NCBI RefSeq assembly: GCF_019720895.1
Contig: NZ_JAHKSH010000004.1
Coordinates: 1 to 64,000 of the forward strand
Length of the DNA: 64,000 nt
From: Microbacterium salitolerans
GTDB taxonomy: Bacteria > Actinomycetota > Actinomycetes > Actinomycetales > Microbacteriaceae
Direction: 5' to 3'
The notes beneath the pieces are model-generated. The model was not told the DNA's origin, did not search any database, and saw only the letters and a list, made by a program, of their open reading frames with translations. The position numbers and the translations under genes were made by a program. Positions 8,580 to 16,964 of the stretch are shown in pieces; within the stretch, counting starts at the first letter, position 1; the number at the start of each line of letters is the position of its first letter.

Positions 8580-9044
8580 TCAGCTCTGGGGGGTCTGGGC
8601 GAGAGCGCGCGAGCGTCCTCGGAATTCGGCCACGACGTCGCCGTCGGGGCCCGTGATGGTCACGTCATAGAGGCCGCTGCGGCCGGCCAGCCAGCGCCGC
8701 TCAGCCGTGGCGACGAGGCGATCGCCCGCGCGGCTCGCCTTCGCGAAGGTGATGTCTGCACCCTGCGCGACGACCATGCGGTCGCCCTCGTTGCACGCGT
8801 AGGCGAACGCCGTGTCGGCGAGAGTGAAGACCGCTCCCCCGTGCGTGATCCCGAAGCCGTTCGCCATCTCGTCGCGAACGGTCATCGACAGCACGGCGCG
8901 TCCGCGCTCGAGTTCGTCGATGCGGATCCCGAAGCTCTGCTTCGTGTAGTCCGTCGGCGGCATCGTGGTGGCTCGCCAGGTCGGATCCGGTGTGATCGTG
9001 TCCTCGAAGGCCGTGGCCTCGGGCGTCACGGGCTCTGCGGTCAT
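8580..9044 (-). CDS. paaI: Hydroxyphenylacetyl-CoA thioesterase
   Basis: This 154-residue hotdog-fold thioesterase has the PaaI signature THGGAVFTLADTAFA, with the catalytic Asp77 after His68-Gly69-Gly70. PaaI hydrolyses ring-hydroxylated phenylacetyl-CoA or stalled intermediates and frees CoA when the pathway jams. The ATG at 9044 (MTAEPVTPE) is preceded by a GGAG. A start at 9227 would run through the divergent promoter and is rejected. It is the first gene of the leftward paaI-paaK-paaR unit. Confidence 0.88.
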   Translation of the reverse strand: MTAEPVTPEATAFEDTITPDPTWRATTMPPTDYTKQSFGIRIDELERGRAVLSMTVRDEMANGFGITHGGAVFTLADTAFAYACNEGDRMVVAQGADITFAKASRAGDRLVATAERRWLAGRSGLYDVTITGPDGDVVAEFRGRSRALAQTPQS

Positions 9045-9102
9045 GAGCGCTCCATCGCGTCGTTGCGGTCCCACGACAGTCTGCTCGTCTGTGAGTCGTC
9101 TG

Positions 9103-9152
9103 TTGCGGGCTGACGAGCACTGAGTATACTCACTGAATGTTCGGTCAGTTAA
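9103..9152. promoter_or_regulatory. Divergent paaI/paaA promoter region with PaaR-type operator, site 3
   Basis: A perfect palindrome TGAGTATACTCA (9121-9132) supplies a TATACT -10 box on both strands. Rightward, a TTGCGG -35 (9103-9108) lies 16 bases upstream. Leftward, a TTAACT -35 (9152-9147) lies 18 bases upstream. The operator ACTGAATGTTCGGTCAGT spans 9132-9149, so one repressor would cover both promoters. Confidence 0.7.
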
Positions 9153-9207
9153 TATGTGCAGGCGAGATCGCTCACCGAACCCGTCACTCGAGGCAGGGAG
9201 GCCGCAG

Positions 9208-10170
9208 ATGACCACCACCGTCGACATCGACGAGCAGCAGGCGCAGGCCTATTTCGACGCGATCATCGACGCGGATCAGCGCATCGAACCGCGCGACTGG
9301 ATGCCCGAGAAGTACCGCCGCTCGCTCATCCGCCAGATCTCGCAGCACGCGCACTCCGAGATCATCGGCATGCAGCCCGAGGCGAACTGGATCACCCGCG
9401 CGCCGAGCCTCAAGCGCAAGTCGATCCTGATGGCGAAGGTGCAGGACGAGGCCGGCCATGGCCTCTACCTCTATTCGGCGGCGCAGACGCTCGGCATCAC
9501 GCGCGACGAGATGACGGAGCAGCTCATCGAGGGCCGCGCGCGGTACTCATCGATCTTCAACTACCCCACGCCGACGTGGGCGGACATGGGCGCGATCGGC
9601 TGGCTCGTCGACGGCGCGGCGATCTGCAATCAGGTTCCGCTCTGCCGCGCCTCGTACGGCCCATACGGCCGCGCGATGGTCCGCGTCTGCAAGGAGGAGT
9701 CCTTCCACCAGCGCCAGGGATTCGAGATCCTCCTCGAGCTCGCGCAGGGGACGCCGGAGCAGAAGCAGATGGCACAGGACGCCGTCGATCGCTGGTACTG
9801 GCCGTCGATCATGATGTTCGGCCCGTCCGACGACAACTCCCCCAACTCGGCGCAGTCGATGGCCTGGAAGATCAAGCGCTTCTCGAACGACGAGCTGCGA
9901 CAGCGCTTCGTCGGCATGCTCGTGCCGCAGTTCGAAGCACTCGGACTCGAGTGCCCGGACAAGGACGTGCGCTTCGACGAGGAGTCGGGCACGTGGAAGA
10001 CGGGGACCATCGACTGGGACGAATTCGACGCGATCCTCGACGGCCGCGGCCCCGCCAACGCGCACCGACTGCGGCACCGGCGCGAGGCGCACGAGAGCGG
10101 CGCGTGGGTGCGAGAAGCCGCGACCGAATACGCCCGCAAGCAGTCCGAGAAGAAGCGCTTCGCGGCCTGA
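9208..10170 (+). CDS. paaA: 1,2-phenylacetyl-CoA epoxidase, catalytic subunit
   Basis: This is the 320-residue di-iron oxygenase subunit of the PaaABCE complex, which epoxidises the aromatic ring of phenylacetyl-CoA. The iron-binding carboxylates and histidines are seen as HSEIIG (Glu51), DEAGH (Glu81, His84) and CKEESFH (Glu164, His167). AGGGAGG at 9195-9201 sets the ATG at 9208. It starts the paaABCDE-paaG-thioesterase operon, which runs to 14233 with short gaps or overlaps. Confidence 0.95.
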   Translation: MTTTVDIDEQQAQAYFDAIIDADQRIEPRDWMPEKYRRSLIRQISQHAHSEIIGMQPEANWITRAPSLKRKSILMAKVQDEAGHGLYLYSAAQTLGITRDEMTEQLIEGRARYSSIFNYPTPTWADMGAIGWLVDGAAICNQVPLCRASYGPYGRAMVRVCKEESFHQRQGFEILLELAQGTPEQKQMAQDAVDRWYWPSIMMFGPSDDNSPNSAQSMAWKIKRFSNDELRQRFVGMLVPQFEALGLECPDKDVRFDEESGTWKTGTIDWDEFDAILDGRGPANAHRLRHRREAHESGAWVREAATEYARKQSEKKRFAA

Positions 10171-10196
10171 GCCGCGCTGCCTCGAAGGAGACGACG

Positions 10197-10502
10197 ATGT
10201 CGACACCCGGCGAATCCGCCCGCGAATCCTGGCCCCTGTGGGAGGTCTTCGTCCGCGCCAACCGCGGCCTGAGCCACGTGCATGTCGGGTCGCTGCACGC
10301 GCCCGACGAGACGATGGCGCTGCAGAACGCCCGCGACCTCTACACGCGCCGAGGCGAGGGCGTCTCGATCTGGGTGGTCCCCGCGGCCGCGATCACGACG
10401 ACCGATCCCGACGCGAAGGGCGAGTTCTTCACGTCGCCCGCGGGCAAGAACTACCGCCACGCGACCTACTACACGCGCGCCGAGGGGGTGAAGCACCTGT
10501 GA
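10197..10502 (+). CDS. paaB: 1,2-phenylacetyl-CoA epoxidase subunit B
   Basis: This is a 101-residue small structural subunit of the epoxidase. The characteristic opening WPLWEVFVRANRGLSHVHVG and the central ENARDLYTRR-like segment (here QNARDLYTRRGEGVSIWVV) identify PaaB. AAGGAG lies just upstream of the ATG. Its stop overlaps the GTG start of paaC by four bases, indicating translational coupling. PaaB bridges PaaAC heterodimers in known complexes. Confidence 0.95.
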   Translation: MSTPGESARESWPLWEVFVRANRGLSHVHVGSLHAPDETMALQNARDLYTRRGEGVSIWVVPAAAITTTDPDAKGEFFTSPAGKNYRHATYYTRAEGVKHL

Positions 10503-11332
10503 GCACCTCCCACGCGACCGACGATGTCCACGGAGACGTCGACGTCGACGAGGTCGAACTCGACATCGAGCTCCCCGGCGCCGAGCAGACCGCATCGGAC
10601 GAGGTCGCGGAGTACGCGCTCCGCCTCGGCGACGACGCGCTGATCCTCTCGCAGCAGCTCGGCTGGTGGATCGCCCGCGCTCCCGAGCTCGAGGAGGACC
10701 TGGCGCTCGGCAACATCGCGCTCGACCTGCTGGGGCACGCCCGCGCGCTCCTGCGCTATGCAGGATCCGCCCGCGGGAAGACCGAAGACGACCTCGCCTA
10801 CTGGCGGGACGAGCACGAGTTCCGATGCGTATGGATCGTCGAGCAGCCGAACGGCGACTTCGCCGACACGCTCGCGAGGCAGCTGCTGTTCTCGTCGTAC
10901 CAGGTCGAGCTCTACGTCGCACTCGCGGGCAGCGGCGACGCGGGGCTGCAGGCGATCGCCGACAAGGCGGCACGCGAAGTCGCGTATCACCGCGACCACG
11001 CCGTGCAGTGGACGCTGCGACTGGCCGGCGGCACCGACGAGTCGCGTCGCCGATTCCTCCGGGCTCTCGGCGACCTCTGGCCGTACGTCGACGAGCTGTT
11101 CGTCGACGACGAACTGACCGAGCGGCTCTCCGGTGTCGTGCCCGCGCCGTCGTCGCTGCGCGCCGGGTTCGATGAGACCCTGGCGCAGGTGTTCGCCGAG
11201 GCCGAGATCGAGACGCCGTCGGCGAAGCCCGCCATGGCGAAGGGGCGCACGGGCGGCCACACGTCGCACCTCGGCTATCTCCTCGCCGAGATGCAGTGGC
11301 TCACCCGACGTCACCCGGGCGCACGATGGTGA
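10499..11332 (+). CDS. paaC: 1,2-phenylacetyl-CoA epoxidase, structural subunit C
   Basis: This is a 277-residue ferritin-like subunit paralogous to PaaA that holds the catalytic subunit in shape. The segments LGDDALILSQQLGWW and DLLGHAR, and the C-terminal HLGYLLAEMQWLTR, are typical of PaaC. It starts at a GTG within the paaB stop. About 40 residues of Asp/Glu-rich sequence precede the conserved domain, which is longer than in many homologues. It overlaps paaD by a few bases. Confidence 0.93.
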   Translation: MSTSHATDDVHGDVDVDEVELDIELPGAEQTASDEVAEYALRLGDDALILSQQLGWWIARAPELEEDLALGNIALDLLGHARALLRYAGSARGKTEDDLAYWRDEHEFRCVWIVEQPNGDFADTLARQLLFSSYQVELYVALAGSGDAGLQAIADKAAREVAYHRDHAVQWTLRLAGGTDESRRRFLRALGDLWPYVDELFVDDELTERLSGVVPAPSSLRAGFDETLAQVFAEAEIETPSAKPAMAKGRTGGHTSHLGYLLAEMQWLTRRHPGARW

Positions 11333-11847
11333 TGCAGACGGCGCATGCGCAGCGACCGACCGACCACGCGTCGGCGACGGCCTGGGACATCGCCGCGCAG
11401 GTGACGGATCCCGAGGTCCCCGTCCTCACGATCGAGGATCTCGGTGTCCTCCGCCGGGTCGTCGCGACTCCCGACCACGTCCGCGTCGTGCTGACGCCGA
11501 CATACTCGGGCTGCCCCGCGATCGAGCAGATGCGCGACGACGTGATGCTGCAGCTCACGGCCGCGGGCTACGGCGATGTGCGCGTCGACTTCACGCTGTC
11601 GCCGTCGTGGACGACCGACTGGATGAGCGACGAGGGGCGCCGCAAGCTCGAGGAGTACGGCATCGCACCGCCGAACGGATCCGCCCCCGTGCGTCGCGGT
11701 CCCCTGCCCGTACAGCTCGCCGTCAAGTGCCCGCGATGCGGATCTCTGCGCACACGCGAGGTCTCGCGATACGGCTCGACGGCGTGCAAGGCCCACTACG
11801 AGTGCCTCGCCTGCCTCGAGCCGTTCGACTTCTTCAAGGTGCACTGA
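11326..11847 (+). CDS. paaD: PaaD-like protein, maturation of the phenylacetyl-CoA epoxidase
   Basis: This 173-residue protein has a MIP18/DUF59 domain (residues about 20-105, with the segment PTYSGCPAIE) and a C-terminal cysteine-rich knuckle (KCPRCGS, then TACKAHYECLACLEPFDFFKVH). PaaD is required for epoxidase activity and is thought to help metal or cluster assembly. Possible starts are ATG at 11326, GTG at 11329 and ATG at 11332. The last overlaps the paaC stop (TGATG) and is equally plausible. No clear Shine-Dalgarno sequence separates them. Confidence 0.9.
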   Translation: MVMQTAHAQRPTDHASATAWDIAAQVTDPEVPVLTIEDLGVLRRVVATPDHVRVVLTPTYSGCPAIEQMRDDVMLQLTAAGYGDVRVDFTLSPSWTTDWMSDEGRRKLEEYGIAPPNGSAPVRRGPLPVQLAVKCPRCGSLRTREVSRYGSTACKAHYECLACLEPFDFFKVH

Positions 11848-11877
11848 CCACCCGCACGACCCCGGAAAGGAGCGGAC

Positions 11878-12990
11878 ATGGCCGCCACCAACATCGCCGC
11901 GAAGAAGCGCGCCGCATTCCATACCCTGCGCGTCGCCGACGTCCGGCGGCTGACCGACTCCAGCGTCGAGGTCACCTTCGACGTGCCCGAGGAGCTTCAC
12001 GCCGACTACGAGTACTTCGCCGGCCAGTACCTGGCGCTGCGCGCCACGATCGACGGCGAGGAGGTGCGCCGCTCGTACTCGATCTGCCGTCCGCCGACAC
12101 CCGGCCGGATCAGCGTCGCGGTCAAGCGCGATGACCAGGGCGTGTTCTCCGTGTGGGCGAACGAGAAGCTCCAGGTCGGCGGCACGCTCGACGTGATGGG
12201 CCCACAGGGGACGTTCACGTCCCGACTCGACGAGATCGAGGGCAAGCACGTCGTGGGCATCGCGGCCGGCTCGGGCATCACCCCTGTCATCACGATGGCG
12301 CACCGCGTGCTCGACGACAGCGAGACGGGACGCTTCACGCTCCTCTACACGAATCGCTCCTCGCTCGACGTCATGTTCGTCGAGGAGCTCGCCGACCTCA
12401 AGGACCGCTATCCAGCGCGGCTGACGCTCCACCACGTGCTCTCCCGCGAGCAGCGCACGGCCCCCGTCCTCTCCGGGCGCCTCGACGAAGACAAGCTCCG
12501 CACGATCCTCGACACGCTCCTCCCGACCTCGATCGTCGACGAGTGGGCCCTGTGCGGCCCGTTCGAGCTCGTGCAGCTCTGCCGGGACCTGCTCGCCGAG
12601 AAGGGCGTCGACGCATCGCACGTGCGCTACGAGCTGTTCCAATCCGGCGACGGATCCCGGAAGGAAGCCGCGCGCGGCCGTCCTGTCTCGGTCCGGAAGG
12701 GCGAGAAGACCTTCACGATCGACTTCTCCCTCGACGGCACGTCGACATCGGTCGAGAGCCCGGTGAACGCGAACGAGAGCGTGCTCAACGCGGCGCTGCG
12801 CGCACGTCCCGACGTGCCCTTCGCCTGCGCCGGCGGGGTCTGCGGCACCTGCCGCGCCCGCATCGTCGAGGGAAGCGTGACGATGAGCGAGAACTACGCG
12901 CTCGAGCCCGACGAGATCGAGCGCGGCTACGTGCTCACGTGCCAATCGCACCCGACGAGCGACCGGATCCTCGTCGACTACGACGTCTGA
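11878..12990 (+). CDS. paaE: 1,2-phenylacetyl-CoA epoxidase reductase
   Basis: This 370-residue electron-transfer subunit passes electrons from NADPH to the di-iron centre. The N-terminal flavin-binding barrel has RRSYSICRPP, followed by a nucleotide-binding domain with AAGSGITPVI. A plant-type [2Fe-2S] domain at the C-terminus has Cys317, Cys322, Cys325 and Cys355 (CAGGVCGTC, then LTCQ). AAGGAG precedes the ATG. Domain order and length match PaaE. Confidence 0.95.
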   Translation: MAATNIAAKKRAAFHTLRVADVRRLTDSSVEVTFDVPEELHADYEYFAGQYLALRATIDGEEVRRSYSICRPPTPGRISVAVKRDDQGVFSVWANEKLQVGGTLDVMGPQGTFTSRLDEIEGKHVVGIAAGSGITPVITMAHRVLDDSETGRFTLLYTNRSSLDVMFVEELADLKDRYPARLTLHHVLSREQRTAPVLSGRLDEDKLRTILDTLLPTSIVDEWALCGPFELVQLCRDLLAEKGVDASHVRYELFQSGDGSRKEAARGRPVSVRKGEKTFTIDFSLDGTSTSVESPVNANESVLNAALRARPDVPFACAGGVCGTCRARIVEGSVTMSENYALEPDEIERGYVLTCQSHPTSDRILVDYDV

Positions 12991-13010
12991 CCGACAGGAA
13001 GCAGGACGAG

Positions 13011-13784
13011 ATGGCCACGCTCACGATCGCCCACGACGTCGCCGAGATCGCACTTGACGCCCCCGATCGCCTCAACGCGCTGGCACCGGACGACATCGAC
13101 GAGCTCGCCCGGGCGTACGCCGATGCCGAGGCCGCCGGCGTGCGCGCCCTGGTGCTGCGCGGAGAGGGTCGCGCGTTCTGCGCGGGGCGGGACATCAGCG
13201 CCGTGGATCCGGCCGACGACGACGTCATCGGCTACCTCGGCGACCGTGTGCAGCCGCTCCTCGAGCGCATGAGCTCCTTCCCCGCGCCGACGTTCGCCGT
13301 CGCGCACGGCGCCTGCCTGGGCGTCGGGCTGGGGCTCCTCATCGCGACCGACGTCGTCTACGTCTCGGAGAGGGCCAAGATCGGCAGCCCGTTCGCGAAC
13401 CTCGGCGCCACGCTCGACTCGGGTGGGCACGCGCTGTTCACCGAGCGCCTCGGTGCGCACCGCACGCTCGATCTCATCTACACCGGGCGCCTGATGTCGG
13501 GAGCCGAGGCGGTGAGCGCCGGACTGTTCTCGCAGGTCCTGCCCGATGACGAGGTCCTCGACCGCACGCGGCAGGCGGCCGCACGGGCGGCACAGGGGGC
13601 CACGCAGGCATTCCTCGCGTCGAAGCGACTCGTCGCGCAGATCCGCGACGACCGTCTCGGACTCTGGGCGTCGATGGCCGACGAGAACCGCGCGCAGGCC
13701 GCCCTGTGCGACACCGCCGACTACCGCGAGGGATTCGCCGCCTTCCAGCAGAAGCGCACCCCGCAGTTCACCGGCCGGGCGTGA
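13011..13784 (+). CDS. paaG: Ring-1,2-epoxyphenylacetyl-CoA isomerase, PaaG-type
   Basis: This is a 257-residue crotonase-family protein. It lacks the two hydratase glutamates (GVGLGL replaces GGGxE) but keeps an aspartate in LGATLDSGG at residue 136, the position of the catalytic Asp of Escherichia coli PaaG. That pattern indicates an isomerase, converting the ring epoxide to oxepin-CoA and shifting the double bond later in the pathway. It lies 20 bases after paaE in the same operon. With the hydratase at 2807 this gives one hydratase and one isomerase, the expected pair. Confidence 0.87.
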   Translation: MATLTIAHDVAEIALDAPDRLNALAPDDIDELARAYADAEAAGVRALVLRGEGRAFCAGRDISAVDPADDDVIGYLGDRVQPLLERMSSFPAPTFAVAHGACLGVGLGLLIATDVVYVSERAKIGSPFANLGATLDSGGHALFTERLGAHRTLDLIYTGRLMSGAEAVSAGLFSQVLPDDEVLDRTRQAAARAAQGATQAFLASKRLVAQIRDDRLGLWASMADENRAQAALCDTADYREGFAAFQQKRTPQFTGRA

Positions 13785-13798
13785 GCGAGGAGACAGAC

Positions 13799-14233
13799 AT
13801 GACGAATGCACAGCGCACGACGCTCGACGGCGCGCACGTGATCGAGAACGGCGCGGGAGAGCTCGCCGACACGATGGGGATCCGCTTCACGGAGCTGACG
13901 GCCGAGCGCGCCGTTGCGACCATGCCCGTCGTCGGCAATCGCCAGACCGTCGGCTTCGTGCACGGAGGCGCCTACGTGGTGCTCGGCGAGACGCTCGGCT
14001 CCCTCGCCGCCAACCTCGCGGCGGGCCCCGGCCGCCTGGCGGTGGGCGTCGACCTCTCGGCGACGCACACCCGCTCGGCGACCGCCGGCCATGTCACGGG
14101 GACCTGCACTCCCCTCCACGTCGGCCGGTCGATCGCCGTGCACGAGATCGTCGTGACCGACGACGAGGGCCGGCGCTGCTCGACGATCCGCATCACGAAC
14201 CACATCAAGGATGCGCCGACGTCGCACCGTTGA
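13799..14233 (+). CDS. Hotdog-fold thioesterase (second thioesterase of the paa cluster)
   Basis: This is a 144-residue hotdog thioesterase with the active-site motif FVHGGAYVVLGETLGS (His55-Gly-Gly, Glu64). A glutamate replaces the aspartate of PaaI, placing it nearer the 4-hydroxybenzoyl-CoA/EntH-like group. GAGGAG precedes the ATG, and it follows paaG by 14 bases as the last gene of the operon. It probably releases CoA from stalled aromatic or ring-opened thioesters, complementing the separate PaaI at 8580. The exact substrate is unknown. Confidence 0.8.
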   Translation: MTNAQRTTLDGAHVIENGAGELADTMGIRFTELTAERAVATMPVVGNRQTVGFVHGGAYVVLGETLGSLAANLAAGPGRLAVGVDLSATHTRSATAGHVTGTCTPLHVGRSIAVHEIVVTDDEGRRCSTIRITNHIKDAPTSHR

Positions 14234-14316
14234 GGGAATGCCCTCGGTCGGCCCGGGGTTAGGCTGGACGGCGGCCCATTTCTGGACCGCGTCCACCGTC
14301 ATCGTCAAGGGGATCC

Positions 14317-15951
14317 ATGCGCCTGCTCCGCCGAGCCCTTCCCGCCGCCGCTCTCGCCTCGCTCCTGGCCCTCGCGGCCGGGTGCGCCGCATCCGATGAG
14401 AGCGGCTCCGCCTCTGAGTCAATCGAGGGCGGCACCCTCGTCTACGCGACGGGCGACGCCGAGCCCACATGCCTCGATCCCCACGTCGGCGGCAACTACC
14501 CGCAGGGGCTCATCTCGACGCAGTATCTCGAGCCGCTGTTCGGCCGCACGGCGGACGGAGAGATCGTTCCGTGGCTCGCCGTATCGGGCGAGGCCTCCGA
14601 GGACGGCCACTCGTGGGACATCACGCTGCGCGACGACATCACGTTCACCGACGGCACGCCGTTCGATGCCGAGGCCGTCAAGACCAATATCGAGCATCTG
14701 CAGAATCCCGACACCGCCTCGTCGACGGGCTACCTCGCGGTCGAGCAGGTCGAGCGCGTCGAGGTCGTCGACGAGACGCACGTGACGCTGCACCTCTCGA
14801 CGCCGAAGTCCGCGATGCTCGAGGTCCTCAGCCAGCAGTGGGCGGCGATGCAGTCGCCGGCGGGCATCGCACGCGGCATGGACGAGAACTGCCAGGCGCC
14901 GATCGGCACGGGTCCGTTCGTCGTCGAGAACTGGGCCCCGCAAGAGGCGGTCACGCTGACGCGCAACGACGACTACGTGGCGACGAATCCTGAGATCGAC
15001 CACGAGGGTCCGGCGCACGTCGAGACGATCGAGTGGCGCTTCATCCCCGACGCCGCAACGCGTCAGGCCGCGCTCGCCTCCGGGGAGGTGCACGTCATCG
15101 ACAATCCTCTGCCGACCGACATCGCCGCAGCCGAGGGCCTCGGCCTGGGACACATCGATGCCCCGCGTCCCGCCTCCTCGAACCGTATCGAGCTCAACAC
15201 GAGCCAGACTCCCTTCGACGACGACCTGGTGCGCGAGGCGTTCCTGCGGTCCGCGGATCCGAGCCCCGGAATCGACACGCTCTTCTCGGGGACGACGATC
15301 CGCTCGCATTCCGTTCTCTCGAGCGTCGAGCCCTTCGGCGTCTCCGACGAGGCTCTGTTCGAGACCGACGCCGATGGGGCCGACGCGCTCCTCGAGGAGG
15401 CGGGCTGGACCGAGCGCGCCGACGACGGCACCCGCATGAGGGACGGCGAGCGGCTGACGGTGCGCTTCCCGGTCTCGACCAATCAGTCGACGGCCGCCGA
15501 GCAGTCGCTCTTCGAGCAGATCCAGCAGAACACCGCCGCCGTGGGCTTCGACGTGGTGCTCGAGCCCATGGACCTGTCGAGCTGGTACGGCGCGCTCGCC
15601 GCGCACGAGTACGAGGCCGTCTCGGCCCCCTATACGACCGTCGGCCCCGACGTGCTCCGGATCCTGTACCACTCCGAGGGCACCGTGCCGGCGCCGTCCG
15701 GCTACTTCGCCAACAACGCGCAGCTCACGATCGACGAGCTCGACGCGCTCCTCGACGAGGCACTCGCGACGACGGACCCCGCGACGCGCGAGCAGCTCTA
15801 CCGCGAGGCGCAGGAGATCATCCTGGGCACGCACGCCGTGCTGCCGCTCTACGACCAGCAGAACCACTTCCTCACAAACGGCGTGGAGGGCGTGACCACG
15901 ATCCACACGATCTCCACGCCCACGTTCGTGAACGCTCAGCTCACGGAATGA
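14317..15951 (+). CDS. ABC transporter substrate-binding lipoprotein, peptide/nickel family
   Basis: This 544-residue family 5 extracellular binding protein begins with a lipoprotein signal peptide (RR near the N-terminus, hydrophobic core, lipobox LAAGC with Cys23). The SBP_bac_5 pattern follows, including FTDGTPFDAEAV and a late region with ALATTDPATREQLY. A TAGGCT -10-like box at 14260-14265 suggests its own promoter in the 83-base gap after the phenylacetate operon. It heads a four-gene importer whose later genes overlap by four bases each. The substrate is unknown: oligopeptides, nickel chelates or another small ligand. Confidence 0.88.
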   Translation: MRLLRRALPAAALASLLALAAGCAASDESGSASESIEGGTLVYATGDAEPTCLDPHVGGNYPQGLISTQYLEPLFGRTADGEIVPWLAVSGEASEDGHSWDITLRDDITFTDGTPFDAEAVKTNIEHLQNPDTASSTGYLAVEQVERVEVVDETHVTLHLSTPKSAMLEVLSQQWAAMQSPAGIARGMDENCQAPIGTGPFVVENWAPQEAVTLTRNDDYVATNPEIDHEGPAHVETIEWRFIPDAATRQAALASGEVHVIDNPLPTDIAAAEGLGLGHIDAPRPASSNRIELNTSQTPFDDDLVREAFLRSADPSPGIDTLFSGTTIRSHSVLSSVEPFGVSDEALFETDADGADALLEEAGWTERADDGTRMRDGERLTVRFPVSTNQSTAAEQSLFEQIQQNTAAVGFDVVLEPMDLSSWYGALAAHEYEAVSAPYTTVGPDVLRILYHSEGTVPAPSGYFANNAQLTIDELDALLDEALATTDPATREQLYREAQEIILGTHAVLPLYDQQNHFLTNGVEGVTTIHTISTPTFVNAQLTE

Positions 15952-16964
15952 CACCCGCCCGCACGGCGCGGGGGTGGCGCGCGCCCGCACGATGGATCGC
16001 GGCGAAGCTCGGCGCCGCGGTCCTCGTCGTGTGGGTCGTCGCGACCGTCGTCTTCTTCGCCCTGCGCGCCACGGGCGATCCCCTCGAGGCGATCCTCGGC
16101 GGACCGGGGTCGCAGGCCGGCCCCGAGACCGTGCAGGCGGCGATCGACCGCTACGCGCTCGATCAGCCCCTCATCGTGCAGTACCTCCTGCAGCTGCGAG
16201 ACATCGCGACGCTGCAGCTCGGCGACTCGTATGCCCGGCGCCAGCCGGTGAACGACCTCCTCGAGGCGCAGCTGCCGTCGACGCTACTGCTCGCGGTGCT
16301 CGCCCTCGCGCTCGCCTGGATCCTCACGGTCGCGAGCGCACTCATCCAGGCGCTGTCGCGCGGCCGGATCGGATCCGCCGTCGGCTCGGCGATGCGCGGC
16401 CTCGAGATCGTCGCAAGCGTCAGCCCGCAGTTCTGGCTCGGCGCCGTCCTCATCATGGTGTTCGCGTCGTCGCTGGGCTGGCTGCCCGCCACCAGCGCGG
16501 GCTCCTCCCCCGCCACGCTGGTGCTCCCCGTCGTCACCCTCGCGATCCCCATCGCCGGGTTCCTCTCGCAGGTGTCGCGTGATGCTCTGGTCGAGGCTGA
16601 CGAGGCGCCGTTCGCGACATCGGCGCGCGCACGCGGCGCCAGCGAAGCGCGCGTCCTGCTCCATCACACGCTGCGCCATGCGGCGCTTCCGGCGCTCGCG
16701 CTGTCGGGGTGGGCCCTCGGGAGCCTGCTGTCGGGCGCCGTCGTCGTCGAGGTCCTGTTCGCCCGCCCCGGACTCGGCCGGCTCCTGCAGGAGGCGGCGC
16801 TGCAGCGCGACGTGCCGGTCGTCATCGGCGCCGTCGCGGTCATCGCGCTGATCTACGTCGCCGTCGTGATCCTCACCGACCTCGTCGAGCTCGCCGTGGA
16901 CCCCCGTCTGCGACGCCGCGCGCGCCCGCCGCAGCCCGAGGCCGAGACGGAGGCGGGCCGGTGA
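15948..16964 (+). CDS. ABC transporter permease, DppB-like
   Basis: This is a 338-residue inner-membrane permease of the DppB/NikB type, with an N-terminal helix (about residues 18-38) and five further helices. The cytoplasmic coupling segment is FATSARARGASEARVLLHHTLRHAALP, a variant of the EAA loop. The ATG overlaps the binding-protein stop as ATGA, and its own stop overlaps the next permease. It pairs with the DppC-like subunit to form the channel. Confidence 0.88.
   Translation: MTPARTARGWRAPARWIAAKLGAAVLVVWVVATVVFFALRATGDPLEAILGGPGSQAGPETVQAAIDRYALDQPLIVQYLLQLRDIATLQLGDSYARRQPVNDLLEAQLPSTLLLAVLALALAWILTVASALIQALSRGRIGSAVGSAMRGLEIVASVSPQFWLGAVLIMVFASSLGWLPATSAGSSPATLVLPVVTLAIPIAGFLSQVSRDALVEADEAPFATSARARGASEARVLLHHTLRHAALPALALSGWALGSLLSGAVVVEVLFARPGLGRLLQEAALQRDVPVVIGAVAVIALIYVAVVILTDLVELAVDPRLRRRARPPQPEAETEAGR

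Noticed and set aside
9045-9227. N-terminal extension of PaaI to 9227
   Set aside because: It would include the divergent promoters and the operator, and the added residues are not hotdog-like.
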